From: Treponema sp.
GTDB lineage: Bacteria; Spirochaetota; Spirochaetia; Treponematales; Breznakiellaceae
Direction of reading: 5' to 3'
Length of the DNA: 64,000 nt
NCBI GenBank assembly: GCA_009781475.1
Contig: WQYB01000004.1
Location: 19,647-83,646, forward strand
Shown: piece after piece, positions 17,613-27,614 of the stretch
Layout of the letters: every line of letters starts with the position of its first letter
Position numbering within the stretch: position 1 is the stretch's first letter
The notes under the pieces: generated by a model
What the model was told of the DNA's origin: nothing
Seen by the model: only the letters and a program-made list of their open reading frames with translations
Databases searched by the model: none
Made by a program: the position numbers and the translations under genes

Positions 17613-18883
17613 TTAATACTGCTTCTTTTTTTATTGCTATAAGATACTTATGGGGAAGAGCCCGTGAAGGCGTACGTTATTTACGCGGAGCAGCAGCAGG
17701 TATAGCAGTAAGTCTTATTCCGATTATTGTAACATTAATTGTAGCGGATGGAATGATAAAAGGCATAACTGACAGGTATTTAGAATTGGGAACAGGACAC
17801 TTACAAGTTTTTGATCTGAATGCATTTGAAAATATTGATGAAATTTTAGAAAGTGTTAAAGAAATGGATGGAATTAGGGGAGTGTGGCTTGAACAAAGAG
17901 GAATGGGAATACTTTCCGGCAGGAATGGAAGAACAGGAGTTACAGTCCGTTCGATAGACCCTTCTTTTTGGGACGATCAAAAAAGCACTCAGCTTTTAAA
18001 AATTATAGACGGAGTTCATAAACCGCACTCAGATCGCGATGTAGTGTTAGGTGAAACATTAGCGGAAAATATCGGCGCTCAAGTGGGAGATACTGTAAGG
18101 CTGATGACAGTGCGTACAAATGAAGAAGGCAGAATGCTGCCGAGAATGACATCTTTTACGGTAAATGGAATTATTTCCTGCGGTTATAATGAACTTGACG
18201 CATTATGGTGTATAACAACTTACGATGGAGGAAATCGTATTTTATCTTCAGATCAATCATCGTCTAGTTTTATTGTAAAAATAGACGATCCTTACAGGAA
18301 AGCAGATTTTTATGCATGGGAATTATCAAAAAAATTAGGAAATGATTTTGGTATTTTTTCAGTATATACATGGAAAAATCTTTTACATTCACAATACAGT
18401 TCATACGAAACAACAAGGCAGCTTTTATTGTTTATAATGGCTTTAATAGTAATAGTTGCCGCAGTTAACGTATCTTCGGCTACAAGTATGCTTGTTTTAG
18501 AGCGCCAAAGAGACATTGCAGTGCTTAAGGTTTCAGGTGCAAGTGTTTTAAACGTAAGTGCAATATTTTTATGGGGAAGTTTTTTAACAGGACTTGCAGG
18601 GAGTTTAATAGGAATAACAATTGGACTTATTATAGGAATTAATATTAATACTTTAATTCGTTCACTTGAAAATCTACTTAGTTTTTTTTCCAATTTATTT
18701 AATGGAAATGATATTAAAATACTCGACCCTGGTTTTTATCTTGAAACAATTCCAATTATTATCGATTGGCAAGCCGTTTTTATGATAGGTTTTTTCGCAA
18801 TATTGTGTTCTGTAATAGCTTCTTTGATTCCGGCATACAAAGCAGGAAAGCTAAAACCAATGGAATTAATAAGAAAGACTTAA
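17609..18883 (+). CDS. lolE: Lipoprotein-releasing ABC transporter, second permease subunit
   Basis: 424 residues with the same layout as the first permease: an N-terminal helix (AAGIAVSLIPIIVTLIVADG), a periplasmic domain and three C-terminal helices with the coupling motif LERQRDIAVLKVSGAS. The C-terminal YKAGKLKPMELIR ending is typical of LolC/E/MacB permeases. It pairs with the other permease as a heterodimer on the LolD dimer. It starts at TTG 17609, overlapping the lolD stop as TTGA. It is the last gene of the prfB-lolE run; 54 nt separate it from the glycyl-radical gene. Confidence 0.88.
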   Translation: MINTASFFIAIRYLWGRAREGVRYLRGAAAGIAVSLIPIIVTLIVADGMIKGITDRYLELGTGHLQVFDLNAFENIDEILESVKEMDGIRGVWLEQRGMGILSGRNGRTGVTVRSIDPSFWDDQKSTQLLKIIDGVHKPHSDRDVVLGETLAENIGAQVGDTVRLMTVRTNEEGRMLPRMTSFTVNGIISCGYNELDALWCITTYDGGNRILSSDQSSSSFIVKIDDPYRKADFYAWELSKKLGNDFGIFSVYTWKNLLHSQYSSYETTRQLLLFIMALIVIVAAVNVSSATSMLVLERQRDIAVLKVSGASVLNVSAIFLWGSFLTGLAGSLIGITIGLIIGININTLIRSLENLLSFFSNLFNGNDIKILDPGFYLETIPIIIDWQAVFMIGFFAILCSVIASLIPAYKAGKLKPMELIRKT

Positions 18884-18937
18884 AATATTTACCTGAATAA
18901 AAAATCTTCATTCCAATATTAGTAAGGAGGATAATTT

Positions 18938-21139
18938 ATGGAATTAATAAAAAAAATAAACGATGCGATTAAATTTACAGATATATACAAAGCTAATTCA
19001 GACGATATTTTTATACGTGAAATAGAATGTGTCAATTTTCAATTGGAAACGATCTTATGTCCTATCGACGATAATGATAAAATTGCAGGACGTGTCTCAC
19101 ATGGATTTGCAGGATTTTCATCTCAATACGGAGGGCTTTATACATATTATTTTAACGAACTTTTATTCCTTAACGCTTTAGATAAAAGCAGAGCGGAATT
19201 AAGTCCTGAAACAATTATGCAAGCTGAATCAATTGCAGAATTCTGGAAGTTGGAAAATACTGCAAAAAAAGTAAACGATGCGTTTATCGCTCAATATGGA
19301 TTTGAACCTGCGCATAGTTACAAAGCACCGGGGTTGGCTAATTGTGATGTACGGATTGCCGGAACTAACGTGGACTTTGCCAAACTAATAAGGCTTGGCT
19401 TGGATGGTTTGGACGAAGAAATCAAGCGTATGTTAGGTGAAAATGGTAAATCATCTTTTTATAAAGCATTACATATGTGGATAGATACTTTGCGCAGTGT
19501 GTGTGAGCGATACAGGAAACAAGCAGAAGAAAAAAACACAATACACTTTAACCGTATGGCTGATGTTTTAAAAAATATACAGCATGAAGCGCCAAAAACT
19601 TTCCAGGAAGGTCTTCAATTATTTTGGATATACGCATCATGTTCTGATATGATGAATTACGGAAGGCTGGATGATGTGTTAGGTGAATTATTTGTCTGTG
19701 ATATAGATAATGGTATTATCACAGAAGAAGATGCTGTGCAGCTTGTATTGGGATTGTACAAACATTTAAAAACAATTAATAAAATGCATGATTGCAGGAT
19801 TATCATCGGCGGAAAAGGTAGGAAGCATACCGAAGAAGCCGACCGCCTTGCCATTGTTTTTATGGAAGCATCCAGACGGTTTAAAGAAACAGTACCGCAA
19901 TTAACACTGCGTTACTACAAAGGTATGTCGCAAGCCGTATTTCAAAAAGCAATGGAAGTAAACGGTGAAGGCTGCACATTTCCAATAATTTATTCTGATG
20001 AAACTAATATTGCGGCAGTAGAAAAAGTATACGGAGTCCCGGCAGAAGAAGCGCAGCAGTATGTTCCTTTTGGCTGCGGTGAATATGTCTTGGTTGGTAT
20101 GAGTACTGGTACTCCTAACAATGGAATAAATCTTTTAAAAGCGCTGGAAATGACACTTCATAATGGTATTGATAAGTTCCATAATGTATTTTGCGGACTT
20201 AAAACAGGTGATATATCATCGTTTAATACATTTGATATTTTATACGAGGCTTATTTAAAACAACTTAAAGAACCTGTTGAATATGCAGCTGTTCATAAAA
20301 TGTTAAATTACAGTATCGCAGGTCAGCAAGCGCCATACTTGCACCTTAGTTTGCTTATGGATGATTGTTTGAAGCGAGGGAAGCCATTGCTTTCAGGCGG
20401 TGTACGGTATTTAAATGCATCCAGCGAAGTTTTTGGGATAATCAGCGCTTCAGATAGTTTTACCGCTATAAAAAAATATGTATATGATGAAAAACTTTTT
20501 TCTTTATCTAAAGTTGTTGAAATGCTGGATGTGAATTTCGAAGGGTACGAAAAAGAACGTTTAATGTTTTTAAACGCTCCCAAATACGGTAACGACGATA
20601 CAGAAGCTGATGCGATGGCTGTCCGTGTTTTTAATGATATATCAGATATGACAATAGCTGCGGGAAAAAAGGCAGGACTCAATCGTTATGCGATGGTAAG
20701 TGTGAATAATTCTATGAGCGCAGAATGGGGGTTTTATTGTGAGGCTTCAGCTTGCGGGCGCAAACGAGGTACGGCTCTTTCGAACGGTAACGGTCCGTCT
20801 TTAGGCGCAGATAAAAACGGCATAACGGCTTTACTAAACTCAATGGCAAAGTTTGATGCTAGTAAACATGTAGGTGTAATAAATAACATCCGGCTGACTA
20901 AACGTTTGTTTACAGAATCATTGGCGCAGATTAAAGTTTTGCTTACCACTTTTTATGAAAATAACGGAGTACAAACCAACATTTGTGTTATAAGTAAAAA
21001 TGATTTGGAAAACGCAATGCTGGAACCGGAAAAATACCAGAATCTTATTGTACGCATCGGTGGTTTCAGCGCAAGATTTGTAACACTTAATCCTTTTGTG
21101 CAGCGTGAAATTATAGACCGGACAACGTATGACGAATAA
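18938..21139 (+). CDS. Glycyl-radical enzyme of GCxE type, substrate unknown
   Basis: 733 residues, smaller than most glycyl-radical enzymes (about 760-850). The C-terminal radical loop reads VRIGGFSARF, with the radical Gly at residue 709. The thiyl Cys is Cys380 in PFGCGEYV, followed by Glu382. Pyruvate formate-lyase has two adjacent Cys here, so this is not PFL; Cys-x-Glu is the arrangement of the dehydratase/lyase branch (glycerol and diol dehydratase, choline lyase, hydroxyproline dehydratase), in which Glu acts as a base. GCGEY is not a variant I can tie to a known substrate. A strong AAGGAGG ribosome-binding site precedes the ATG. The activase gene overlaps the end by 11 nt. The enzyme must be oxygen-sensitive, implying anaerobic life. 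Confidence 0.9.
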   Translation: MELIKKINDAIKFTDIYKANSDDIFIREIECVNFQLETILCPIDDNDKIAGRVSHGFAGFSSQYGGLYTYYFNELLFLNALDKSRAELSPETIMQAESIAEFWKLENTAKKVNDAFIAQYGFEPAHSYKAPGLANCDVRIAGTNVDFAKLIRLGLDGLDEEIKRMLGENGKSSFYKALHMWIDTLRSVCERYRKQAEEKNTIHFNRMADVLKNIQHEAPKTFQEGLQLFWIYASCSDMMNYGRLDDVLGELFVCDIDNGIITEEDAVQLVLGLYKHLKTINKMHDCRIIIGGKGRKHTEEADRLAIVFMEASRRFKETVPQLTLRYYKGMSQAVFQKAMEVNGEGCTFPIIYSDETNIAAVEKVYGVPAEEAQQYVPFGCGEYVLVGMSTGTPNNGINLLKALEMTLHNGIDKFHNVFCGLKTGDISSFNTFDILYEAYLKQLKEPVEYAAVHKMLNYSIAGQQAPYLHLSLLMDDCLKRGKPLLSGGVRYLNASSEVFGIISASDSFTAIKKYVYDEKLFSLSKVVEMLDVNFEGYEKERLMFLNAPKYGNDDTEADAMAVRVFNDISDMTIAAGKKAGLNRYAMVSVNNSMSAEWGFYCEASACGRKRGTALSNGNGPSLGADKNGITALLNSMAKFDASKHVGVINNIRLTKRLFTESLAQIKVLLTTFYENNGVQTNICVISKNDLENAMLEPEKYQNLIVRIGGFSARFVTLNPFVQREIIDRTTYDE

Positions 21140-21872
21140 CTCAGAAAAAGAAGGTTTTGTTTTTGATATTCAGCGATTTTCTACTCATGATGGACCGGGA
21201 ATCCGTACAACTATTTTTCTTAAAGGCTGTAATATGCGCTGCCCTTGGTGTCATAATCCGGAAAGTTTTGCCGCCGCCGAAGGAGGCGAACAATTAAAAA
21301 CAGTTGATGAAATTATGACAGAGATAATTAAAGATAAAAAATACTATCATTCATCCGGCGGCGGTATTACTTTTTCAGGCGGCGAGCCTACAATGCAGTT
21401 CCCTTTCCTTTTAAACTTATTAAATGCCTGTAAAGAAAATGACATTCAAACAGCATTGGAAACAAACGGTCTTTTTCCTGTTACTTATCTGCATGAACTT
21501 TTTAAAAAAGTAGATATATTTCTTTTTGACATTAAACATACTGATGATAAAGAACATCTTTTCTGGACAGGTGTTTCAAATACAGAAATATTAGAAAACC
21601 TTTCAAAACTTTGTAAGAATAACAGTAAAGTAATACTTCGATGTCCTATAATTCCAGATATTAACAATAATGATACTCATTTTCAAGCTCTAGCAATATT
21701 AAAGAAGAAAAATCAAAATATTAAATCGATTGATTTAATGCCTTATCATAACATTGGGTCTGATAAATGGGAAAAATATGGATTGGTTTACAAATTTAAA
21801 GAATTACCTTCTGCAAGCGCCGAACAAAAAAACATGTGGCAAAAACGGTTAGACTATTTTTTATCTATTTAA
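21129..21872 (+). CDS. Glycyl-radical enzyme activase (radical SAM)
   Basis: 247 residues. CNMRCPWCHN is the CxxxCxxC iron-sulphur site of radical SAM enzymes, preceded by the activase signature HDGPGIRTTIFLKG. SSGGGITFSGGEP is the SAM-binding region. Between the Cys motif and the GGG region there are only about 40 residues and no Cys-rich ferredoxin insert, so it is built like the PFL activase although its partner is not a PFL. Dehydratase-branch activases usually carry that insert. It abstracts hydrogen from Gly709 of the enzyme encoded directly upstream, which it overlaps by 11 nt. It faces carB, with an AT-only stem between them. Confidence 0.93.
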   Translation: MTNNSEKEGFVFDIQRFSTHDGPGIRTTIFLKGCNMRCPWCHNPESFAAAEGGEQLKTVDEIMTEIIKDKKYYHSSGGGITFSGGEPTMQFPFLLNLLNACKENDIQTALETNGLFPVTYLHELFKKVDIFLFDIKHTDDKEHLFWTGVSNTEILENLSKLCKNNSKVILRCPIIPDINNNDTHFQALAILKKKNQNIKSIDLMPYHNIGSDKWEKYGLVYKFKELPSASAEQKNMWQKRLDYFLSI

Positions 21873-21875
21873 ATA

Positions 21876-21898
21876 AATATTTATAAATAAATATTTTT
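21876..21898. terminator. AT-only stem-loop between activase and carB
   Basis: AATATTTA at 21876-21883 pairs with TAAATATT at 21888-21895 over a 4-nt loop, followed by TTT. It lies between two convergent genes, so it may terminate in both directions; it is weak because all pairs are A-T. Confidence 0.45.
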
Positions 21899-24800
21899 CT
21901 AACAGTAATCTTCCCAGGATTTTATTTCAATTTCAGCTCCGTTGTGCAATGTTTCAAGAGCATCGATAAATTCTTTTGCAACTTTTATATTTGTAAACAA
22001 TGGAATATCAAAGTCAATTGCCATACGGCGGATTGTATAATCATTTTTTAATTCAAGTTCGGCATTGTTCTTTGGAATATTTATGATTAAATCTATACCG
22101 CGGTTTTTTATTAAAGTTGCAATGTTCGGCTCTTTTTTTTCTAAAGGCCAGGCTAAGGCTGTAACAGGAAGTTTTTCGTCTGATAAAAATTTGGCAGTTC
22201 CGCGTGATGCATAAAGCTGGTGACCCATGTTAACAAGTTTGCGCGCAGAATCCAAAAAGTCAAGTTTGTCTACCATTGGTCCTGTAGATAATAAAACATT
22301 CGCGTTTGCTTTCGGAATTTTGTATCCGACAGAAAGAAGAGCTTTTAAAAGCGCATCAGAAATACTTGAACCTATACATCCAACTTCGCCTGTACTTGCC
22401 ATTTCAACACCGCTTACAGGGTCTGCTCCATGTAATCTTGAAAAACTAAATTGAGCAGCTTTTACACCGACACAACCTAGCTCTAAAGTTGAAACCATTG
22501 ATTTTTCTACAGGAACATCCAACATGGCTTTAACTGCAAGTTCTATCATGTTGACACGGCTTACCTTTGAACAGAACGGGAAACTTCGGCTTGAACGTAA
22601 ATTACATTCTATTACACGAACTTTTCCTCTTTGAGCCAAGAATTGAATATTAAAAGGTCCAGTAATATCAAGAGCTTTTGCAATTTTTTCGGTTATCTGT
22701 TTTATTTTACGAAGTGTTTCAATGTATAATCTTTGTGCAGGAAGAACAACGGTTGCATCACCGGAATGAACACCTGCATTTTCGATATGTTCTGTAATAG
22801 CGTGAAAAAGTATTTCGCCTTTACGCGCGACAGCGTCAATTTCGATCTCTCTTGCGTTTTCTGCAAACTTGGAAATAACAACAGGGTGTTCAGGGGAAAC
22901 ATCAGTTGCAAGATTAAGAAATTTTTCAAGACTAGTATCATCCCAGGCAACATTCATAGCTGCTCCCGATAATACATAACTTGGTCGTATCAGAACAGGG
23001 AAACCAACTGTTTTGGCGAATTCTTTTGCGGTTTTAAGGTCTGTAAGTTCTTTCCATTCGGGCTGTTTTATTTCGAGCTTATCCAAAAGAGCAGAAAATT
23101 TATTGCGATCTTCTGCCATGTCGATTGACTGAGGTGTTGTTCCGTATATGTGAGCGCCTGCATCAAAAAGTTTTGTAGCAAGATTATTCGGAGTTTGGCC
23201 GCCCATCGATACAATAATACCGTTTGGATTTTCTCTTTCATAAATATCCAAAACACGCTCAAGAGTTAATTCTTCAAAATATAACCTGTCGCACATATCA
23301 TAATCTGTAGAAACAGTTTCCGGGTTACAGTTTACCATTATCGAATTACGTCCAAGATTTCTTGATGTTTGAACGGCATTAACGCAGCACCAGTCAAACT
23401 CAACGCTCGAACCAATTCTGTAAACGCCGGAACCTAAAACCATTACGCCTTGTCCTGATGAACTTACATCATCAAGATTAACTCCTATTTTCGGAGAATT
23501 GGCATTGCTGTATGTCATGTATAGGTAATTATTTTTTGCCTGATATTCTGCGGCAAGAGTATCTATTTGTTTTATCGCAGGCAGGATTCGGTATTCTTTT
23601 CTGATTGAACGGACTTCCATTTCTGATAAATTAACAAACGAACCTATTTGAGTATCAGAAAAACCAAGCTGTTTTGCTTTTGCAAGTAATTCTGAAGGTA
23701 TACTAATTTTAGTATTGGAAGTTGATGAACTTTTAAGATTTTTCATCTCTTGTTCTGTTTTCCAAATGTTATAAAGTTTGCTTAAAAACCACTTGTCAAT
23801 TTTTGTTTGTTTGTAAACTTTATCAACAGTCCAGCCTTCGTTAAATGCACGGTAGATAACATAAATACGCCTGTCTGTAGGTCTTGAAAGTGCGTCACGA
23901 AGTCTTGCTTCCATTGAAGCAGTGTTTGAAGGCAAAGAAAAACTAGCGCCGCACAGGCTGTCATCGCCGCAAATACCCGGCGCTCCAATACCTGTCATAC
24001 GCAGCGCTTTTTGAATTGCCTCTTCAAATGTTCTGGCTATGGACATAGCTTCGCCGACTGATTTCATTTCAGAGCCGATACGAACGTCAACATTTTTAAA
24101 CTTGGTAAGATCCCATCTTGGAACTTTAACAACAAGATAATCAAGAGCTGGTTCAAAACAGCATTTAGTTACTTTATTAATACGGTTTTCAATTTCCATC
24201 ATTGAATAACCAAGAGCTATTTTAGCTGCGATAAAAGCTAAAGGATAACCTGTCGCTTTTGATGCGAGCGCGGAACTTCGTGAAAGACGCGCGTTAACTT
24301 CGATAATGCGGTAATCTTCAGAGAAAGGGTCGAGAGCAAACTGGATATTACATTCACCAACAATTCCAAGGTGACGTATAACGTCGATGCCGACTCTTCG
24401 GAGTTTTCCAAGTTCGGAATCTGATAAAGTTTGCGCAGGGGATACTACAATACTTTCACCTGTGTGTATTCCCAATGGGTCAAAGTTTTCCATGCTGGCG
24501 ACAGTTATGCAGTTATCGCTTGAATCTCTTACAATTTCAAACTCTATTTCTTTCCATCCGCCTAGCCATTCTTCAATCAAAATTTGCGCAGGAGTATCAA
24601 TTTCATTCTTTCTTGCAAATACCATTGCGCATCTTTTTAAAAGGTCAGCCTCATTGCGGCAAATGCCGGAGCCCGCTCCTCCAAGTGTAAACGCTACACG
24701 CGCCATAACAGGAAAGCCGATTTCGTTGGCGGCTTTTAACGCAGCTTGTGAATCAGTTACTGCAAAGCTGCGGGCAGTAAGAGCACCGATTTCATCAAGG

Positions 24801-25219
24801 CGGTTTTTAAAAAGCTGGCGATCTTCTGTATCTTCTATCGATTTTACCGGGGTTCCTAAAACACGTACGTTATTTTTTGCAAGAGTTCCTTCTTTTTCCA
24901 ATGCAACACCGCAATTAAGAGCGGTTTGTCCGCCGAAAGAAAGAAGAAGTGCATCCGGTTTATCTTTTTCGATAACTTTACGCACATATTCGGGTGTGAC
25001 AGGAAGAAAATATGTAGAGTCTGCCATTCCTTCGCTTGTTTGAATCGTTGCAATGTTCGGATTAATTAATATTGTTTTAATACCTTCTTCACGTAATGCT
25101 TTTATTGCCTGAGATCCTGAATAATCAAACTCTCCTGCCTGACCGATTTTTAATCCGCCAGAGCCAAGTATTAAAACTTTATTCGGCAGTTGTTTGCCGG
25201 ATTTTGTATTAGGTGTCAT
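21899..25219 (-). CDS. carB: Carbamoyl-phosphate synthase large subunit
   Basis: 1106 residues (E. coli 1073). Both ATP-grasp halves are present: the first starts KVLILGSGGLKIGQAGEFDY, the second GVMVLGSGVYRIGSSVEFDW, each with its ATP and metal loops (VARVAFTLGGAGSGIC; LIRPSYVLSGAAMNV). The C-terminal MGS-like allosteric domain includes GHQLYASRGTAKFL and a stretch TIRRMAIDFDIPLFTNI that looks more like eukaryotic CPS I than E. coli CarB. The extra length sits mainly around the junction of the halves (residues about 480-520). It makes carbamoyl phosphate for pyrimidines and arginine. The ATG overlaps the carA stop by 4 nt. Because the partner CarA is catalytically broken, this subunit probably uses free ammonia. 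Confidence 0.95.
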   Translation of the reverse strand: MTPNTKSGKQLPNKVLILGSGGLKIGQAGEFDYSGSQAIKALREEGIKTILINPNIATIQTSEGMADSTYFLPVTPEYVRKVIEKDKPDALLLSFGGQTALNCGVALEKEGTLAKNNVRVLGTPVKSIEDTEDRQLFKNRLDEIGALTARSFAVTDSQAALKAANEIGFPVMARVAFTLGGAGSGICRNEADLLKRCAMVFARKNEIDTPAQILIEEWLGGWKEIEFEIVRDSSDNCITVASMENFDPLGIHTGESIVVSPAQTLSDSELGKLRRVGIDVIRHLGIVGECNIQFALDPFSEDYRIIEVNARLSRSSALASKATGYPLAFIAAKIALGYSMMEIENRINKVTKCCFEPALDYLVVKVPRWDLTKFKNVDVRIGSEMKSVGEAMSIARTFEEAIQKALRMTGIGAPGICGDDSLCGASFSLPSNTASMEARLRDALSRPTDRRIYVIYRAFNEGWTVDKVYKQTKIDKWFLSKLYNIWKTEQEMKNLKSSSTSNTKISIPSELLAKAKQLGFSDTQIGSFVNLSEMEVRSIRKEYRILPAIKQIDTLAAEYQAKNNYLYMTYSNANSPKIGVNLDDVSSSGQGVMVLGSGVYRIGSSVEFDWCCVNAVQTSRNLGRNSIMVNCNPETVSTDYDMCDRLYFEELTLERVLDIYERENPNGIIVSMGGQTPNNLATKLFDAGAHIYGTTPQSIDMAEDRNKFSALLDKLEIKQPEWKELTDLKTAKEFAKTVGFPVLIRPSYVLSGAAMNVAWDDTSLEKFLNLATDVSPEHPVVISKFAENAREIEIDAVARKGEILFHAITEHIENAGVHSGDATVVLPAQRLYIETLRKIKQITEKIAKALDITGPFNIQFLAQRGKVRVIECNLRSSRSFPFCSKVSRVNMIELAVKAMLDVPVEKSMVSTLELGCVGVKAAQFSFSRLHGADPVSGVEMASTGEVGCIGSSISDALLKALLSVGYKIPKANANVLLSTGPMVDKLDFLDSARKLVNMGHQLYASRGTAKFLSDEKLPVTALAWPLEKKEPNIATLIKNRGIDLIINIPKNNAELELKNDYTIRRMAIDFDIPLFTNIKVAKEFIDALETLHNGAEIEIKSWEDYC

Positions 25220-26367
25220 TTTTTACTTTCCTTTATGTCAGAGATAAAGTTATCAAAAACAAATTCGGTATCACGGGAGCCGGGACAACCTTCGGGGTAG
25301 AATTGCACCGCTTTAAATGGTTTATTTTCGCATCTAATTCCTTCTACAGTGCCGTCATTAGCGTTTGTAAACCATTGTTTCCAGTTTGGCGGCAGCGTTT
25401 CTGCTCTTACAGCATACCCGTGATTTTGAGATGTAACATAACAGCGGTTTTTGCCTTCGTCAGCATTAGTGTTTTCGTAACTTGGCTGGTTTTGACCTCT
25501 GTGTCCGAAATGTAATTTATATGTGTCAGCTCCTGCTGCAAGAGCCATAATTAAGTTTCCTAATCCAACACCAAGTACAGGTTTATTGGAAGAAAGTGCA
25601 GTTCGAACTGTATCTATTAATTTTTTATATTCTTTTGGATCTCCGGGTCCGTTTGAAATTAAAAGTCCGTCATAATTAATTTTTTCAATATCAAGATTAC
25701 ATGGTATTCTTATAACTTCCAGCCCGCGATTTAAAAAACAGCGGATAATATTCGCTTTAACACCGCAGTCAATAAGCGCTATTTTTAAACCTGTATTATT
25801 TTTAGAAGGAGTATATGTTTTTATTTCATCTGAAAATCCGGATTCATTTGTAAGTTTTATTTTACTAAAAGAAATATCATCAAAGCTCTGTTTATCTTTT
25901 TTTTCGATTAAAATTTTCCCGCGCATAGTGCCGCGATCCCTTAAACGAATTGCTAAAGCACGTGTATCTATTCCGTAAATTCCCGGAATATTGCATTTTT
26001 CAAGCCATGCTGATAAAGAAAGTTTCATGGAATAGTGACTGGGTTCTTCGCATAAATCAGAAACAATAAGACCGTTTGCCTGAGCTTTTTCAGATTCAAG
26101 TAAAACAGGAATTCCATGTTCATCAAAAAAAGGCGCGCCGTTTTTATTAACAGGCACGCCAATGTTACCGGCAATAGGCCAGGTAGAAACAAAAATTTGT
26201 CCCTTGCATCCGGGATCGGTTAAAGATTGAATAAGCCCCGACATACCTGTATTGAAAATAACTTCGCCGGCAGCGCTTTTACATTTGCCGAAAGCCCATC
26301 CAAGGAATTCACTTCCGTCTTCCAAAACAAGTTTTGCCTGTCGCTGCGCTAAATCAAAATTACTCAT
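25216..26367 (-). CDS. carA: Carbamoyl-phosphate synthase small subunit lacking the glutaminase triad
   Basis: 383 residues, the normal CarA length. An N-terminal CarA domain is followed by a class I glutaminase-like domain. The nucleophile Cys (E. coli Cys269, in GICLGHQ) is Gly268 here (GVGLGNLIMALAAGA). The catalytic His (E. coli His353, in GHPEA) is Tyr357 (VQFYPEG); the triad Glu remains as Glu359. I checked both codons in the DNA (GGA and TAC). The surrounding GNLI, AAGAxTYK and RGQNQP resemble mammalian CPS I, whose Cys is also lost. So this subunit should not hydrolyse glutamine and may act structurally. I chose ATG 26367 with AGGAG 5 nt upstream over an in-frame ATG at 26391. Confidence 0.93.
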   Translation of the reverse strand: MSNFDLAQRQAKLVLEDGSEFLGWAFGKCKSAAGEVIFNTGMSGLIQSLTDPGCKGQIFVSTWPIAGNIGVPVNKNGAPFFDEHGIPVLLESEKAQANGLIVSDLCEEPSHYSMKLSLSAWLEKCNIPGIYGIDTRALAIRLRDRGTMRGKILIEKKDKQSFDDISFSKIKLTNESGFSDEIKTYTPSKNNTGLKIALIDCGVKANIIRCFLNRGLEVIRIPCNLDIEKINYDGLLISNGPGDPKEYKKLIDTVRTALSSNKPVLGVGLGNLIMALAAGADTYKLHFGHRGQNQPSYENTNADEGKNRCYVTSQNHGYAVRAETLPPNWKQWFTNANDGTVEGIRCENKPFKAVQFYPEGCPGSRDTEFVFDNFISDIKESKK

Positions 26368-26386
26368 TCTAACTCCTATATTTTTT

Positions 26387-26410
26387 ACCACGAACCATCA
26401 CGAAATAATA
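26387..26410. repeat. CACGAACC-type interspersed repeat
   Basis: ACCACGAACCATCACGAAAT in the icd-carA gap. A relative, ACCACGAACCACACGAACCA, begins at 29786 in the hisS-copA gap. Both look like variants of the CACGGAG family. Confidence 0.55.
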
Positions 26411-26411
26411 A

Positions 26412-27608
26412 TTATAAACGTGAAGCGATCTCATCAATAAAATCCCAAGAATCTAATATTTTTGCAGGCGGCGGATCAGATAATTTTGCTAAATCGCCTG
26501 TCATTATTCCATCATCAATTGTTGAAAGCACAGCTTTTTCCAAACGTTGTGCGAAATCGCCAAGGTCGCCAAGATTGTCAAGCTCTGCGCGTTTGGATAG
26601 TGCGCCGCTCCATGCAAAAATTAACGCTGCAGGATTTGTGCTTGTTTTTTCACCTTTCTGCCAGCGGTAGTAGTGCTGCTGCACAGTGCCGTGAGCCGCT
26701 TCATATTCAAAAACTCCTGAAGGAGAAACAAGCACGCTTGTCATCATCGCAAGACTTCCTGCTGCGCTTGCAATCATATCGCTTTGAACATCACCGTCGT
26801 AATTTTTGCATGCCCATAAAAAGCCGCCTTTGCTTTTTACTACACGCGCTACAGCATCATCTATCAATGTGTAAAAATAATCGATGCCTGCAGCGGCGCA
26901 TTTTTCTTTAAACTCATTTTCATAAATTTCTTCGAATATCGTTTTAAAACGTCCGTCGTAAATCTTGGAAATTGTATCTTTTGTTGAAAACCATAATGGG
27001 ATTTTTTCGTTTATGGCATAAAGGAAACAGGCTCGTGCAAAACTTTTAATTGATTCATCAAGATTGTGCATTCCCTGAACAATTCCGCTGCTTTTGAAAT
27101 TTGCTATTTCCATCCGGCGTTCCGTTCCATCAGCTTTTGTATATACTAACTCAACTTTACCGGGACCTTCTATTTCCATTTCAGCCGCTTTATAAACATC
27201 GCCGTAAGCATGACGACCAATAACGATAGGAGATTTCCATGTTATAACAGAAGGTTTTATCCGATTCACGGAAATAGGTTTTCGGAATACAGTACCGTCA
27301 AGTATTGCTCTTATTGTAGCATTAGGGCTTGGAAGTAAATATTTTAAATTATATTCTTTTTGCCTTGCAGTATTAGCTGTTATGGTGGCGCACTTTACAC
27401 CCACACCGTATTTTTTAATAGCTTGCGCCGATTGAACTGTAACTTCGTCATTAGTATTATCGCGGTTAGAAAGCCCAAGATCGTAATATTCGGTTTTTAA
27501 ATCGATAAAAGGAATAAGCAGTTTTTCTTTAATTATTTCCCATAAGACTCTTGTCATTTCATCGCCGTCTATTTCGACAAGCGGCGTTTTCATGTTGATT
27601 TTCAGCAT
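26412..27608 (-). CDS. icd: Isocitrate dehydrogenase (NADP), eukaryotic-type
   Basis: 398 residues. Oxidises isocitrate to 2-oxoglutarate and CO2 with NADP. The sequence is of the homodimeric type found in eukaryotes and some bacteria, not the E. coli type: [20 protein letters not shown] at the start, [38 protein letters not shown] with the phosphorylation-site-like Ser, and [19 protein letters not shown] and [14 protein letters not shown] near the active site. 2-Oxoglutarate would feed glutamate synthesis and ammonia assimilation, fitting the ammonia-type carAB downstream. The ATG at 27608 has a TATACT box 6 nt upstream and no Shine-Dalgarno; a start at the sixth codon (MKTPLVEID) is possible. 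Confidence 0.95.
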   Translation of the reverse strand: MLKINMKTPLVEIDGDEMTRVLWEIIKEKLLIPFIDLKTEYYDLGLSNRDNTNDEVTVQSAQAIKKYGVGVKCATITANTARQKEYNLKYLLPSPNATIRAILDGTVFRKPISVNRIKPSVITWKSPIVIGRHAYGDVYKAAEMEIEGPGKVELVYTKADGTERRMEIANFKSSGIVQGMHNLDESIKSFARACFLYAINEKIPLWFSTKDTISKIYDGRFKTIFEEIYENEFKEKCAAAGIDYFYTLIDDAVARVVKSKGGFLWACKNYDGDVQSDMIASAAGSLAMMTSVLVSPSGVFEYEAAHGTVQQHYYRWQKGEKTSTNPAALIFAWSGALSKRAELDNLGDLGDFAQRLEKAVLSTIDDGIMTGDLAKLSDPPPAKILDSWDFIDEIASRL

Positions 27609-27614
27609 AAAAAC

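Noticed and set aside
24387..25043. Long open frame opposite carB (about 218 codons, plus strand)
   Set aside because: It is a shadow of the carB coding sequence with Ser/Arg/Pro-rich translation, no ribosome-binding site and no family resemblance.
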